DNA from: Oscillospiraceae bacterium
GTDB lineage: Bacteria; Bacillota; Clostridia; Oscillospirales; Oscillospiraceae
DNA: 6,520 bases
NCBI GenBank assembly: GCA_017399325.1
Contig: JAFQDY010000001.1
Coordinates: forward strand, 1-6,520
Direction of reading: 5' to 3'
Shown here: piece by piece, positions 4,753 to 6,520 of the stretch
Position numbering within the stretch: the stretch's first letter is position 1
Layout of the letters: each line of letters starts with the position of its first letter
The notes under the pieces: generated by a model
The model's database searches: none
Seen by the model: the letters and a program-made list of their open reading frames with translations, nothing else
Told to the model about the DNA's origin: nothing
Translations under genes and position numbers: made by a program

Positions 4753-6520
4753 TCAGTAGACTTCCAATTCGTAAAGTTCGATGCGTTCCTGAGGGAATTC
4801 AAAGCGGATCGCATCGGGAGAAACAGCCTGCTTCAAGGTGAAGATCTGGCTGAATTCCTTGCTTTCCAGATCAGCAGGTTCGATGGTTTCCCACTGATCG
4901 CCTACACGCACTTTGAGCGTTGCGCCTTCCAAGTGCCAGCCGTACAGAGCCACGGTGCTGAATGTGGGTTTGACCTTGGTCAGGTCTGCTTCCATAAACA
5001 GGTCCTTGCCCCGCATTTCCTTGGCAAGATTGTCCTGCACGCCGTCAAAAAGTTTATACATCTTCGGGGGGTTGGTTACAATATCTGCTTCGCGGCCGAA
5101 CAGCAAACTCTTGCTTGCGCAGCGCGCTGCTTCCAGGCGTTCCATCAAGGCGACGGTCTGCTGGTAAGTGGGCAGATTTCTGTCCTTCCAGGCGCGGGTA
5201 CCAATGGCCACTTCAAACGGCTTCAGTTCGAAAGTGTTGCCGGAGAAGGTGCGGTTATGACGGAAGCGGTGCCATGTGCCATTAATACCGTCCAGCGTAA
5301 CATTCTGCGGATTGGCAGTCATATTGACCAGAACGAAGAAGGTATCATCGCCGTATTCAAACAGGGCGGCGTCAACATTTTCATTGCGCAGCAGCACTTT
5401 GCGTTTACCGAAGAGGATAGGCGTTTCCAAAGTTTCCAGAGAAGCAAAGATGTAACGGGTGCCTTCGTACAGGTGCGGACGGTCGTTCATATCGTGGTAT
5501 GCATAAGAAGAAACGGTCTTTGCGCCGTGGTTGAACATGACCCAGGTGCTGGCGAGCATTTCATCAAATGTGGGATAGGAATGGGCCAGATCCACCCATC
5601 TGTAAGCAAAACAGGTGTTGACGATGCCGATGGATTTGTTGGGCAGACCCATCTCAACGGCAGAGTCGATGTAACCGGGCAATTTGTTGCAAGCCTTGGA
5701 ATAAATACGCTCGCCCTTATCGGTGATCATTGCGCCCAGGTAGGGGTCGGCTTCCATCCAGTCACAGTGGGGATAATACCACTCGGGATTGTGGGTTGCA
5801 TTCTCGACTACGTGGTAGGGGTCTTTCTCGCACAAATAATCGTAGATGTGCTTCATATAGATCAAGGAGCAGTGGTTATATTCCGGCTCATCCCAAGTGT
5901 GGTTGTAGACATAGTCTTTATCCTTATAAGATTCCAAAGCTGCACCCAGTTTCCGCAGCATTTCATCGCTGGGCATCCGGTCCTGGGTGGTTTCACCTTG
6001 GACGGATGCGTTATAGGCCTGGCTGCCGGGGATCATAACACCGGGCTGGGTGGTTTGCCACGTTACGAATCTTGTTTCGTGCAGATTGTCAGCATCGTAT
6101 CTTCTTCGGAAGGCTTCGCCGCCGTTGTAATAGGTAGCGTACATATTACGGCGCAAAATCGGTTTGCCGTTCACAACAAGATTACCGCCGGAGATCCAGG
6201 ACATAGTGTGGCCGGTAGGTGCCAGATTGCGCATAGTCTTCTTGATTTCCCAACTGTCGGTAGTGGCGGTCAAAATTGCCTCACTTCCCTGCTTAAAGTC
6301 GGGTGTTTCAAAGGTGAAGTTGCCGTCTGCATCGGGGGTGATGACCTGGGTGGCCATTTCACCGCCTTCCAGTTTCAATGTTACGGCCTTACGGGAAGTC
6401 ACTTTACCCACGATCTTAGAAGCATCCTGACCGGGGTAGAAATTGGTGCGGTATTCGGGCAGAGTGAAGTCGATGCGAATGGGTTCAAAAGTAGAGGTGA
6501 CGGGGAAGAAGAATTTAAAC
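4753..6520 (-). CDS. Gene C: third paralog, 5' end outside window
   Basis: The frame is open from the window edge to TGA at 4753-4755, giving 588 visible residues that begin at the equivalent of residue 298 of gene B. A GTG at 6411 lies in the conserved SKIVGKV strand and is not the start; the 36 codons upstream (FKFFFPVTSTFEPIRI onward) still align with A and B. Visible parts are the second beta-sandwich, LVVNGKPILRRN, the barrel-like region with WDEPEYNHCSLIYM (Asp codon 5892-5890), EADPY, YPTFDEM, NHGAK and YAYHDMNDRP, the C-terminal beta-sandwich, and a discoidin-like domain ending in ELYELEVY. It is about four residues shorter than B in the linker before KLFDG. Around the barrel core it lacks the IRICSH stretch shared by A and B, having VENATH instead, which hints at a different substrate. 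The function is probably the same class as B; the family is unassigned. Confidence 0.92.
   Translation of the reverse strand, partial: FKFFFPVTSTFEPIRIDFTLPEYRTNFYPGQDASKIVGKVTSRKAVTLKLEGGEMATQVITPDADGNFTFETPDFKQGSEAILTATTDSWEIKKTMRNLAPTGHTMSWISGGNLVVNGKPILRRNMYATYYNGGEAFRRRYDADNLHETRFVTWQTTQPGVMIPGSQAYNASVQGETTQDRMPSDEMLRKLGAALESYKDKDYVYNHTWDEPEYNHCSLIYMKHIYDYLCEKDPYHVVENATHNPEWYYPHCDWMEADPYLGAMITDKGERIYSKACNKLPGYIDSAVEMGLPNKSIGIVNTCFAYRWVDLAHSYPTFDEMLASTWVMFNHGAKTVSSYAYHDMNDRPHLYEGTRYIFASLETLETPILFGKRKVLLRNENVDAALFEYGDDTFFVLVNMTANPQNVTLDGINGTWHRFRHNRTFSGNTFELKPFEVAIGTRAWKDRNLPTYQQTVALMERLEAARCASKSLLFGREADIVTNPPKMYKLFDGVQDNLAKEMRGKDLFMEADLTKVKPTFSTVALYGWHLEGATLKVRVGDQWETIEPADLESKEFSQIFTLKQAVSPDAIRFEFPQERIELYELEVY

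Noticed and set aside
4611..4814. Minus-strand 67-codon frame between C and B
   Set aside because: It overlaps the end of C, reads through the terminator and promoter, and is out of frame with both neighbours.
1..6520. Insertion sequence, CRISPR array, tRNA or rRNA
   Set aside because: No transposase-like frame, no regularly spaced direct repeats, and no tRNA or rRNA-like segment was seen on either strand. The large-scale repetition is fully explained by the three paralogous genes.

Overview
The window is a head-to-tail array of three paralogous genes, all on the minus strand. Only the middle one is complete. Their products are large multidomain proteins of about 890 residues, with a carbohydrate-active look. 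In transcription order they are gene C (6520 down to 4753, 5' part outside the window), gene B (4621 down to 1952, complete, 889 aa) and gene A (1654 down to position 1, 3' part outside the window). Nothing on the plus strand looks like a real gene.

Each complete copy appears to hold an N-terminal CBM9-like (DOMON-like) sugar-binding domain, two beta-sandwich modules, a barrel-like region with an invariant DEPE motif, a C-terminal beta-sandwich, a short helical linker and a discoidin-like (F5/8 type C, CBM32-like) domain. This layout suggests a glycoside hydrolase or a related enzyme acting on glycans. I cannot assign a CAZy family or a substrate from sequence alone. Neither visible N-terminus (A, B) has a signal peptide, so the proteins are predicted to be cytoplasmic and to work on imported oligosaccharides.

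The genes look like separate transcription units rather than one operon. Gene C is followed by a hairpin terminator (4706-4735), then an extended -10 promoter (4651-4679) and strong Shine-Dalgarno for B. Gene B is followed by a strong intrinsic terminator (1901-1936), then a similar promoter (1767-1795), a leader of about 105 nt and a Shine-Dalgarno for A. Upstream of A's -35 box lie two near-identical 11-bp direct repeats 21 bp apart, a spacing typical of AraC-family activator sites. B's promoter has no such repeats, so the paralogs may be induced by different signals.

Hand alignment suggests a mosaic history. In the second beta-sandwich B is closest to C, while in the barrel B is closest to A. 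This fits gene conversion or recombination between copies, or domain-specific selection on substrate range.

The likely source is a Gram-positive anaerobe of the Clostridia type, perhaps a gut Oscillospirales-like organism. The reasons are canonical AGGAGG ribosome sites, A/T-rich spacers against balanced-GC coding sequence, hairpin-plus-U terminators and expansion of carbohydrate-active genes. This placement is inference.
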